Made by a program: the position numbers and the translations under genes. From Tetracladium setigerum (taxonomy: Eukaryota > Ascomycota > Leotiomycetes > Helotiales), in NCBI GenBank assembly GCA_031472005.1, contig PZJY01000009.1:1798001-1862000 (forward strand): a stretch of 64,000 nucleotides of DNA, written 5' to 3'. The notes beneath the pieces were generated by a model. It ran no database searches and had not been told where the DNA came from. It saw only the letters and a list, made by a program, of their open reading frames with translations. Below, piece by piece: positions 34,744-44,984 of the stretch; within the stretch, counting starts at the first letter, position 1; the number at the start of each line of letters is the position of its first letter.

Positions 34744-36114
34744 TTACTGCTGCTCAAATGCTCTGGCTTTTCTTCGCCGCAGCAGCTCTCCCAGTGGTAT
34801 ATCATCATCATCTATGACTTCCGCGTCCTCATCCACGCCATAATCCCTCAACCTATCACCATCCGAATTCGTCCACCCATCCAATCCATCAAAGCCCTTC
34901 TCTTCCTCCCCATCACTCCCCGACCCATCACTACTATTCCCACTCCCCTCCAAATTCTCCCAACGCATAAAATCCCTCTGCTGCCTCTCCCTAAAAGCCT
35001 CAACTTCATCCCTCCCACTTCGATACTCCCTCTCTCCCATCTCATCCGCTAAAGTCCGCTGCACTCTGGCATCTTATCTGGATCCGGCGGCGGCCACATC
35101 GTCCCACATCCTCAAACCCATTCTCCTCCCACTCCACCGCACTCTCCACGCCTGGCGCGCCCGCAAACGGTATAAACCACAAGGGCACAAACGGCGTTCC
35201 CATCCCCTGACAAATATTCTTCCAAAACCCAATATCATACGGAAATTCCTGTCGTTGCACCCTCATCCTCTGCCCACCATTCGCGTAGACAAAGCCGCCT
35301 GTTTTGCGTGATCGTGAAACGAGAGCTTCGTGCCGCTCGATTTCCCAGTCTTCGATCATGGTGGCGTTTGTGGCGAGGCTGTAGATGGCGCGGATGAGGA
35401 GGATGGAGAGGGCGAAGAGGGTGAGGGTGTTTGTGCTGAGGAGGATAAGGAGGTGGGCGATTGTCCAGGTGGGGGGCCAAGATAGGCGGGGAGGTTGCGG
35501 GACTCCCAGATTGAGTAGCAGCGGGGTGTGAGGTGGTAGGCGAGGAGGGACATACTGAGGACGGCGTAGAAGATGAAGCGGAGGAAGTGGGGGAAGGTGG
35601 TGTGGGAGACGCAGTTGGATGTCCAGGGGCAGTGGTGGTCCATTTTGGGGATGCAGCTATTTGAGAGAGAGATGGTACATCAGCAAGTCTCCTCTCTCGG
35701 AAATAAAATGTGATCTGGTTGGTAATATGTGATGTGCCAGGTAGGGGAAGGCTAGTATTACACATACCGGTTGCATTGCTTGCAGTGATGTGAGCGTGGT
35801 GGTTTGACGGCCTCGCACTTCTTGCACCAGCGCATCTTCTTCTTAAGGATTTCAGCCTCTTCGCCAACTGCGCCCTTCATGACTACATCTTCAACCCATC
35901 CTTTCCGTCCTGGATCGACGGTACATGCTTTGTAGTATGACCACCATATGGCCAAGATGGAGATGTTGAAGTATGTTGCTTCCTTGATGCTCAGCGGCGC
36001 CGGATCGATGTGGTAGAAGAGGAATTGGGAGGAGTAGGAGAGAAAGATGATCAAGACTGACACGGCGGGTATGGCAAGCTGCTTGATGGAGGGGCGATGA
36101 AGGAGTGACGCCAT
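34744..36114 (-). CDS. pfa4: DHHC palmitoyltransferase Pfa4; three 1-base frameshifts
   Basis: Pfa4 is an ER palmitoyltransferase; in yeast its main client is chitin synthase Chs3. Exon 1 is 35768-36114 and exon 2 is 34744-35656. Two N-terminal helices (LAIPAVSVLIIFLSYSSQF; ATYFNISILAIWWSYY) are followed by the zinc-binding CRD: RWCKKCEAVKPPRSHHCKQCNRCIPKMDHHCPWTSNCV, in which DHHC at the exon 2 start is catalytic. Two more helices and a Pfa4-like tail follow. Three single-base losses break the frame: the G run at 35471-35476 (before TWTIAHLLILLSTN), 35103-35105 (before TMWPPPDPDK) and 35074-35075 (before ARVQRTLADEMGERE). Adding one base at each gives a continuous protein ending ...RRRKARAFEQQ. 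The divergent neighbour is an MFS exporter, with 800 bp between starts. Confidence 0.9.
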
Positions 36115-36914
36115 CAAGAGAAGAAGTAGAAAGGAAGAGAGGAGATGATCTAGGAGAGTTGTAGTATATCTCCGTCGGGATGATCGGGCTTGAACTCTTT
36201 TGCTTAGCGAAAGCGAAAACGAAGTCTCAGCCTTGTCTCTCTGTTCCACTCGTGCGGCACAGCCTTGTCGAAATGGTGGGAAGGAGTCGGTCGGTGCAAC
36301 TTCTACCCTGTGGCGCCATGACCCATCATGACATCCGCCCGCTGATTGGAGGAAGGCGGGCGAGGGAACTATCCGACTGCACTGCAGTTCAATGCTTTTT
36401 CCCCCGTCTCACAGCAACCAAAACGACACCCACGCCCACGCACCAACTGCAGAAATGCGCAGAATGCATCCTCGAGCGGACATTGTGACTGGGTAAAGGA
36501 AGGGTCGGCTGAACTTGAGTTCCAAGTTGTATGCGACACGTATGCCCCCCAGTCGAAATGATGGATGAGATCTGGTTACCGAATGCGATTTCGCTACCAG
36601 ATGCGAATATGTTGAATTCTAGTGGATCGAGGAACGAGACCTCAATATGCAATGCATGGGGCAATCCTTTTCGTTAATCTGCCTATCTACGCAGGTAAAA
36701 TATGTATATAGATGGAGGGAATATCCACGTCGTTTTCTATTTCCAAAACGCTTGCCATCTTCCAAGAGACAAGAGTCAACAACACACCCGCTTCACTTGT
36801 TTCCTACTCCAATCAATTTCTACCTATTTCTTTGCAAACTATCTTCAAACTCTCTTCTTCTATCTATCCCATCTATCCACCTCAGTACATCTCGAACGAT
36901 AACCTTCGTCCAAA
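36115..36914. promoter_or_regulatory. Divergent promoter region of PFA4 and the MFS exporter
   Basis: No gene is supported in this 800-bp stretch. The 150 bp before 36915 are CT-rich with several TATCTATCCCATC-like segments, typical of a fungal transcription start region. Confidence 0.5.
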
Positions 36915-39014
36915 ATGACAGCCTCGCCAAGAGCCAGTGATGGCTCGCTCTCCTCCGAAACTATAGGAAAAAGTGGTGCTGATAACTCTCCCAACCTTGA
37001 TACACCTCAGCAAGCAGAAACTCCCCTCCCACCACTGGAAGAAGCAGAGGTAAAAGCCGTCTTTCAGCCCACCCGAGGATTCGTCTTAGCATTCGCTTCG
37101 ATATGTGTAGTCACGCTCGCCGCTGCCCTCGATGCAACGTCCCTTAGTATCGCCTTGCCCATCATCGCTGTCAAGCTAAATGGAACGGCCATTCAGGCCT
37201 TCTGGAGTGGAACTTCATTTTTGGTTGCGTCGGCTGTCTTCATGCCCGTTCTTGGAGGTTTGAGCCATGTTTTTGGGAGGAAGGAGGTACGTTTGTCACC
37301 TACTCTTCGTGTGCTTGGATATGTACTGTGTCTTACTTAAACTGTGCTAATCTGAAAAACAGCTGATCATGGCTGCTTCGTTCTTGTTTGCCCTTGGCTC
37401 TTTGTTGGCTGCGATTGCGCAAAACTTCACTGTCATCCTGGTTGGGTATGTTTATGCCCCTTCAACAGAGGGAAAAAGAACCCATTGCTAATTGTTCCTT
37501 TTTCTTACAGGAGAACAATTCAGGGTATCGGTGGTGGTGGAATCATGACTCTTGGTGAAATTCTTGTCACCGATCTCGTTCCACTTTCCGTTCGAGGAGT
37601 CTGGTTCGGATATCTTGGTTCCATGTGGGCAATCGGATCGGTTTCAGGTCCTTTGGTGGGCGGTGCTTTTGCACAAAATGTTTCGTGGCGATGGTAAGTT
37701 CACCCAAGTTTGCCTCTTCCATATACCCAAACATTTTTCTAATGCTATACTTTGACAGGATCTTCTGGATTAATCTTCCAATTATCGGGGTTGGCTCCGT
37801 CCTTGTCCTCATCTTTCTGAAACTAGAGAAGCTTCCAGGAAAGGTTTTGGAAAAGGCAAAGTACTTTGATTGGATTGGTTCTGTTCTTTTCGTTGCCACA
37901 ACCGTCTCCTTCATGGTCCCTCTGACATGGGGTAAGTCCGGCGTCTTTCAGATTAGGGTTATATACTAAACGTCCATCCAGGTGGAATCATGTACTCCTG
38001 GTCGTCTTGGAGAACACTATTCCCTCTCCTCGTCGGCGTAGCCGGTTTCGTACTCTTCGGCCTTTGGGAATACCGACTCTCAAAGCGTGCCTACGACTCC
38101 GATAGCAATCCTCTGCCCGGCAATCACACCGATCCCATCATTCGCTTCACCATCTTCCACAACGTCACCATGCTCGTCACTTACATTGGCACCCTCGTAC
38201 ACGGCATGATTCTCTGGTCTCTTCTCTACTACCTTCCCCTCTACTACGAGGCCGTCAAAGGCTACACTCCAATCATAGCTGGCGTGGCAGTCCTCCCTGA
38301 AACCTCCTTCGTAGCTCGTACGTAATTTTCTTTCCTCTTCCCTTCCCTTCCCAACGCAAGCAAAAACTAACACCCCAAACAGCAATGTCAATCATAGTCG
38401 GAATAGTCTGTTCAATCACTGGTCGCTACCGCTGGGCCGTCTGGACAGGCTGGTTCCTCACCACCCTTGGTAGCGGCATCCTCATCCTCCTCGACGTCAA
38501 AACCACCATCGTACAATGGGTATTCATCAACGTCGCCGTCTCCATCGGCACCGGCATGCTCTTCCCAGCCATGACTCTCGCTATCCAAGCCGGCGGCCGT
38601 CAAGAAGACGCCGGCCACTCCGTCGCCTTCTACGCCTTCATCCGCGTCTTCGGACAGTCCCTAGGCGTGGCCGTCGGCGGCGTTGCATTCCAAAATCAGA
38701 TCCGAAACAAGCTACTCGCTTATCCCCTCCTAGCTGGCATGGCAGAGGAGTATAGCAAGGATGCTACGAGTTTGGTGCATGTTATTAAACATATGGAGCA
38801 TGGTCTTATGCGGGATCAGTTGATTCAGGCGTACGCTGATGCACTAAAGATCATCTGGATTGTGATGACGGCTTTGAGCGCTGTGGGTATGATTGCGAGT
38901 GCGTTTACGAAGGCATATAGTTTGGATCAGGAGCATAAGACGAAGCAGGGTTATCAGGGGGATGGGGAGGGAAGAAAGTTGTGGGTGATGTGGAGAAGTT
39001 GGAGAAGTAATTGA
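36915..39014 (+). CDS. 14-TM MFS exporter (DHA2 drug:H+ antiporter type)
   Basis: Six exons (36915-37286, 37363-37445, 37511-37693, 37759-37931, 37982-38317, 38383-39014) give 592 residues with all junctions in frame. A polar N-terminus of about 55 residues precedes helix 1 (GFVLAFASICVVTLAAALD). Motif A is GGLSHVFGRKE; GRTIQGIGGGGIMTLGEILVTDL and GSMWAIGSVSGPLVGGAF with WRWIFWINLP are the DHA2 helix 4-6 signatures (motif C region). The substrate is not readable from sequence; fungicides, mycotoxins and siderophores are exported by relatives. No biosynthetic cluster is adjacent. The last 14 residues are odd; one extra G near 38969 would give the charged ending ...EGKKVVGDVEKLEK with a stop at 39010, so another 1-base deletion is possible. 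Confidence 0.9.
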
Positions 39015-40586
39015 AGTTGAGTGAGGTGCTGTGAGTGGGGTTGAGGTGGTGATGTATGATATATAGAGCATGGAGAAGGTGACGGAGGTCAGGTATTGTT
39101 GCTTGCATTTAGCGAAGAAGGGCGTTTGGGTATATATACACATAATAGATGGACATTTTGAAATTTGGGGGTAGAAATATATGTATAGAGAAATCATAAA
39201 TAAAATTCATCTCTAATCTACTTGATTCAGTCTCGCCAGGTTTGAGAAATACACTTTCACCACGGAGGAATCAAGGAGTGATCTCAAGGACGAAACAAGA
39301 GATTATGTTTCTCTGAAGTATAGATCCTTTGGAGCCCTTATTTTTCTATTGAACCATTCATTCTTTCAGGCCTTTCCTGTTCTCTATACTTGAACACAAG
39401 TATAAGAAAATAAAACCAGAGCATTAAATCCCTCGACAAGGTACCATTCCAATACATGAAGTGCTAACTACAACGAAAGTCAGATTTAACTTTTTTTGTT
39501 CGCTAGTTTTACGTCACGATCACTGAACCCAAGGCAAGTGAACGCACGTAAAGGTAGAGGAATCAAATGTAATTCTAAGCTAGGGAGGAAAGGAAGGGAG
39601 AGAGTCGGAGTTTTATTTATAATATCTTATTCTTTATATAATTATTAAGTCCTTTATAAAACTTAATTGAAAGTGTCAACTTATCTTAAGAAACCTATTC
39701 AAAATATTATTGAAAAGAAATAATATACAGGGTAGTAGCTTTATTCTATTAAATTTATTAAGTACTTAAATAATCCCTTTCTTAAATTTATTTTAAGCAA
39801 AAGAAAGGCTTTAAGCTTTCTTAATAACTTAAGCGTTTACTCTTTTATTTAGGTTTTAATTTTAATATTACTCTTACGACGTGAGGCCTAATTGATTTAA
39901 ATATTAATCTCTTAAGGAGGTTAATACTTAAAGGCTCTGAGCCATGGCTGTTCCTCTTTCTTGATGTGGTCCTTGATTTGAACGAAATCTTCGGTGTTCG
40001 TGTGAAGTGCTCCCGGGTGTTTGAACTTCTTGACTTGACGGAGGCCTGAACGTATCTGGGCAGAGATATATATACATATATCCTCAATTAAACATAGTTC
40101 GTTTTGGCAACAAACACAAGTTGGAGACCCCACGGGGAAACATTCCAAAAGCGTGGTAACTTTTTCTCCCTCCTGGTATCCCAATAACGGACGTCCGATG
40201 TTTCCCCCGCATTCCGTCAGATCTCGTTGCACGGCAGCAGTTCGTACAAAAGTCAGGGCCATCTCGTGGTATCCATGTGTTTGGAGTAAAGTGCCTTCCT
40301 TGCCTGTGAGTGGTGCGGTTCAACCCATGCTAATTCAGGTTGTGGTACGGCAGATCTCAAAGATGCTCGGTTTATCCCCGGCATCATGAAAAGAACCCCT
40401 CTTTCATCGATATTTATCTTAGAAGGCGGGATTGCGGGGAGCGTGGTGAGTTTCTGCGGCGTCCGGAGTATCTCTCGGGTTGTACCCGCAAAGCTTCAAA
40501 TTTCATTATGGCTCAGCATGAAGTAGAAAAAGAACAAGATTTCACTAACTATACTGTTTTCCTGATGCAACTTCAATGTTTTCAAG
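39015..40586. other. Intergenic 1.6 kb with AT-rich block
   Basis: This holds the 3' flank of the MFS exporter, a markedly AT-rich block (separate entry) and the promoter of the GH43 gene. Frames at 39921-40389 are short, overlapping on both strands and unrecognised. Confidence 0.5.
39590..39940. repeat. AT-rich, RIP-like relic
   Basis: For about 350 bases the sequence is dominated by TTAA, TATA, TTTA and AATA words with very few G or C, in sharp contrast to the flanks. Many TpA steps and few CpA/TpG steps are what repeat-induced point mutation leaves behind. No transposon ends or coding remnants can be recognised. Confidence 0.45.
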
Positions 40587-42462
40587 ATGTCAATGAAGAA
40601 TTTCACGTTACTTGTTGTGCTTCTCTTCTTGCAGTTTGTCGCGGCAATCAAAAATCCCATAATCTCAGGCTGGAATCCAGATCCCGCGATCATAAGAATT
40701 GGACACGAGTACTTCATTTGTACTTCTTCTTTTGAATTCTATCCCGGATTTCCAATTTATAAATCGACTGATCTTCAGAATTGGGAGTTGTATTCTCATG
40801 CTTTTACGCGACCAAGTCAACTACAATTATATGGCACCCCGGTTCGGCGGGTGAGTTCATACTGTTCAACTTCTTTCTCTATACTAAAACTCTATAGGTG
40901 TTTGGGCTCCCTCATTGACTTTGATCAACGGGCGGGTTTATCTTGTTGCCACCACAAGATGGACCTACGATCCTATTGCACGAGTTTGGCCGCGAACTGT
41001 GTGGTTCTCATCTAAGGACTTGAAAACTTGGTCTGAGGGCACTTGGTCGGATCCATGGGGTATTGACCCGCAACTGTATCAAGACCCAAAGACGAAGAAG
41101 ACATATGTTAACATCATGGCACCAAATAATAACAAAGAACGTCTGTGGGGTATCTCTCAGTGCGAGGTCAATCTCCAGACTGGGCGCTGCATTGGACCGT
41201 ATACTTCTCAATGGAACGGAACACTTCCTGTCACCGGCAATTCCCGCCCAGAGGGTCCAAAAATGTTCTATCGTGCACCATATCACTACCTACTCATTGC
41301 CGAGGGTAAGTCTCTCTTTGCATCATAAGATATGCTTGAACGACTGAATTAAACGTAAAAACAGGTGGAACTGATGACCTCCATCGCGCAACCATCGCTC
41401 GATCATATTCACCGGAAGGACCATGGGAACCAGCACCAAATAATCCACTGCTCAACAACGGCGCCTTTGGATTTGACAACCTGACAGTGCAATCGACAGG
41501 TCACGCCGATTTCGTCTCCACCCCTACTGGAGAATGGTATGCCTCCTTCCTCGCTCGCCGCAAAGTCAACGGCTCGTCCCCTCTTGGTCGAGAAACCTTC
41601 CTTACTACCGTTGATTGGAAAAATGACTGGCCTATTCTCAACAAGGGCGAGCCTATCCTGCTCAGCAAAGAAGTGGGGCCAATCGTTCCAAAGAAACCAC
41701 TGTCTACATTCATTGATAAGTTTGAAGGCCCTCGCTGCATCCAGAGTGGTATAGAATTCGCACTCCGTATTCAAAAACCTATGAACTCAGTGGCAACTCG
41801 CGACACGACTCTGGATCATCAAAAGGTTTGACGTTGAAAGCCAACGTGTTCAGCCTCAGCGAACGCGATCAGCCAGCTGCGTTGTTCCGGAAGCAAAAGT
41901 CTTTAAACATGACCTTTACGGCGAAACTTCAGCCGATCAAGAAGGAGTTTCAGTATAGACAGAGCGTTGGTATCAGCGCTTATTTGAGTGAGCTGCAACA
42001 TGAAGATATCGGAGTGCGGAAGTGCGCCAATGTTACCGGGCTATGTGTGTACACGAGTCTTCTCAGGAATGGAACCGTAACTGTAAGTTCTGCTTCATCT
42101 ACAATGCCAGAAGAGACTTTCCGAGCACAATACTAACACCATTCAAACAGGACACAGAAACCCCACTTAACATCAATACCACTTCTTCCTCTACTAACCT
42201 CTCACTTGTCATTCGCGCCACACCTTTGACCTACTATCTCGGATATAGCACATCTCAGAGCTCTGGAGTCCAATGGATCACCTCCGTCGAGTCTTCCTGG
42301 CTCGCATTTGGGCCTCCTGGTTGGCTCGTTTTCACGGGTGCCTCTTTTGCGGTATTTGCGAGTGGAAATGGCCATCCTTGGCCTTACGATGCACCGGACG
42401 TGGGATTTGAGGAGGTACGGGAGAGTTATGGAGCGGATTATCTCAAGGATTACCAGAAGTGA
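40587..42462 (+). CDS. Secreted GH43 glycosidase (xylosidase/arabinofuranosidase type); two 1-base frameshifts
   Basis: Likely cleaves xylo- or arabino-oligosaccharides outside the cell. Exons 40587-40850, 40898-41305, 41365-42082 and 42151-42462. A signal peptide (MSMKNFTLLVVLLFLQFVAA) precedes the five-blade propeller; the catalytic base Asp is in ISGWNPDPAIIRIG and the acid Glu in NSRPEGPKMFYRAPYHY. A C-terminal beta-sandwich follows (LSERDQPAALFRKQ; SVGISAYLSELQHEDIG), as in the GH43 beta-xylosidase group with the extra domain. Missing single bases break the frame at C4 40837-40840 (needed to read TPGSAGVWAPSL across intron 1) and near 41735 (before LHPEWYRIRTPYS). N-glycosylation sites such as NGT and NTT occur near the C-terminus. 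The upstream region includes an AT-rich relic. Confidence 0.88.
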
Positions 42463-44984
42463 GAGGTAGAGAAGGGAGGAGGTGGGGTATTCATGTCTCC
42501 TAAGCAAAAAGTAAAAACCTATGCGTAAAAATACGCCCAGATTATACAATGATAACAATTATTGCCTTGCACGAGGGTGAATTACATGATTTTTAGGATG
42601 ATCGAATGTCAATTCTCAGATTTTCTAAGGAGTGATATTCCTGAGATGAAGGCCTTGGAAAAGGGCATCCAGTAGTCTTCAACGGTGGAGATCTGATTGG
42701 ACGATACAGTACATTATCGTACAAACGCGTCCCTTTCAGTATCGTACTTCTTGTAAGTACTCACCAGAAAAACAATATCTATATTCTCGTCTCTTTGTTA
42801 CTTCCTCTACTATTCCCGCCCACTTTTCCGTATTCTATACCAGCCAGATTCAAAATCTACCCACGAGATCTTTGATCTTACCATAGGTGTTTTTATATTG
42901 GATTAGGTCTATGGCAGTCTTTGGATTTTGAACGATATAGACTTTTTTGCTAATGCAAATTTGATTGGGCTACAGCCCGAGTTATTAGAAATTTTGGGTG
43001 CAGTCAGGGTCGGCAAAACCCTCGTTCTCAGCTCATCATGGAAGCTTAGATTCATATAGGTACCTACTTCTTCTGCTCTTGCTCTTGCATTAATATTCCG
43101 ACGAAAAGAAAAGGGAAAATAGAAGACGAAAAGAAGACACTGGAAAAAAGATAAAACGGTCTTATTTGCAGATAAAAGGTTTCTGCCTCCACGGCAGTTG
43201 CCTTCGGAGAGCTAGCGGAGCGTCACTCATCCTATACCCTGGACACATATCCTACGGTTGGAATTACGTACTGTCCCAAGTTGCTTTTTCGTCGACATAT
43301 ATTTTAAAATGAATGGGAAGAATGGTTGTAAGTATTTGATTCTGGAAATTTGTTGGATTCCGACTGCGTTGATGATTTTTTGAAAATGCACTTTTGTTAG
43401 TAGGTACCTTATGTATAGAAAGAAGGGCCTGGAAGATATTGGGAATGACTTGGAAGGGAGGGAATTTGCTCTGGACCCTTTGAACCCTTTCTTTCCTGGA
43501 CCCCCCTTTGAACCCTTTCTTTCCTGGACCCTGGACCCTTTATTCTCTTGGACCTGTTGCACCCCCTTACTGTGATCGGCATAACCGAGGGGAAAACCCA
43601 GAGATCGATCTCTCGGCGGTACCATTGTCATGGAAACTCCACACCGCACCACACCCCTTCTTTGCGGCAGAGATAGATATCCTCGGAGAAGCTCCATTAT
43701 TGACACTAACAAACACATGGTAATTCTCGCCATGGCCAAAAGAAATAGATCGCTCTAGAATCCAGGGGTTGTAGCTTGTTTCCAATTCAGTGAAAAAAAA
43801 AAAGCATAGAGCGAAGTTGGCGAAGACCGGAGGAGGGAGGGAGGAAACTCCTCCGGGATTTCAAGGGGAACGGGTAACACCTGGCAGTTGACTAGTCCTG
43901 TCCATGCAGTGGTCCGGTCATTCGTCCAGTAAAAAGGATAGCGCGCAGAGTTGAAAGCTAGTGAGAAGACTAGGAGCATCAGATATCCCAATGCGGGATC
44001 TTTACGCCTTCTTGAAAACGCCATGCGACGATGCAGCGGCCACGCGCTATTGACCAGGGCAGATATTGACAGCCAGCTGGTTGCCTGTGCCTGACAGGTG
44101 GAAATGAGGTCTCGCTTTCGGGAATTTTAGAGTGCCTTGCAGGTGACTTCTGATTGGCTGCAGTACGCGGCTCAGCGGGTCGCTCCCCAAACCTTCTTCT
44201 GATCGACAACCTCTTGGAATCCCGAACCTCACAACATCCATGAGATACATACGGAGTATATCTTCATCTCAACCATGTGAGCATAGGAACCCAGAATGAA
44301 GACATTAAGGTGCTTCGAATGTATGACAACAATTGTATCGATTTTCTTTGTATCCAGGAGTAAAAGGTGAGTGTCCCGTCCTTGATGTCCGAATTTCCCC
44401 TAAATTCAATACTGTAGCAGCCCGTTCCCCCTGAGTCGACAATGTGGCCAAGAAAGAAGCTTGGATGCTGCCCCGTTCCAGACCTCACCTCACTCATCCA
44501 CTTGTGAGATTTGAGGCGGTTTCCCATTATTCAAATATCCATATCCTCATGCACATGCTCCGGGACTATCACAGCAGCAGTTGCGAGCTGAGGGACTGCT
44601 TTGTGCGCCTCGCTTCCTTGGCCCCACCGCAAAACCTCCTGCTCAGCAGTTCGTGGAGTGCCACCATTTGTTTGTATGCGTCCAGAGTGGGATATTCGCT
44701 AAAGGCCGTTTGAATTGAATCAGAGAGCCAGTGCTCGTACGGCGTACGGGAAGAGTTCTAATAGTCTAGAATATCGAAATAGGATACAGTATATGTATAG
44801 ACCCAATCCCTCTCCTTTGATCCCTTTCTCTTTTTCTTCATCGCATCCTTGGGTTCTTTCCAGTTCCTGTCCTTTCGTTGTTCGAAGACGGTCTTTTCCT
44901 GCATACTAGAGGTGCTTCAAGCCCTCGTCCTTTCATTTTCTGTTTTCAGCAGTTATTGCTCAATACATTAATACTTACTTAATA
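42463..44984. other. Intergenic 2.5 kb, the longest gene-free stretch
   Basis: No gene is supported. The minus-strand frame 43227-43739 includes the translated tandem repeat at 43472-43555 and looks accidental. The final part is a CT-rich leader ahead of the PAN-domain gene. Confidence 0.45.
43472..43555. repeat. Short tandem repeat, about 25-28 bp unit
   Basis: Two near-identical copies of TGGACCC..TTTGAACCCTTTCTTTCC stand head to tail at 43472-43496 and 43497-43524, followed by partial TGGACCC units up to about 43555. The second copy has three extra C. Confidence 0.8.

Noticed and set aside
43227..43739. 170-codon minus-strand frame
   Set aside because: A third of it is the translated tandem repeat; no domain, and no ATG context or splice support.
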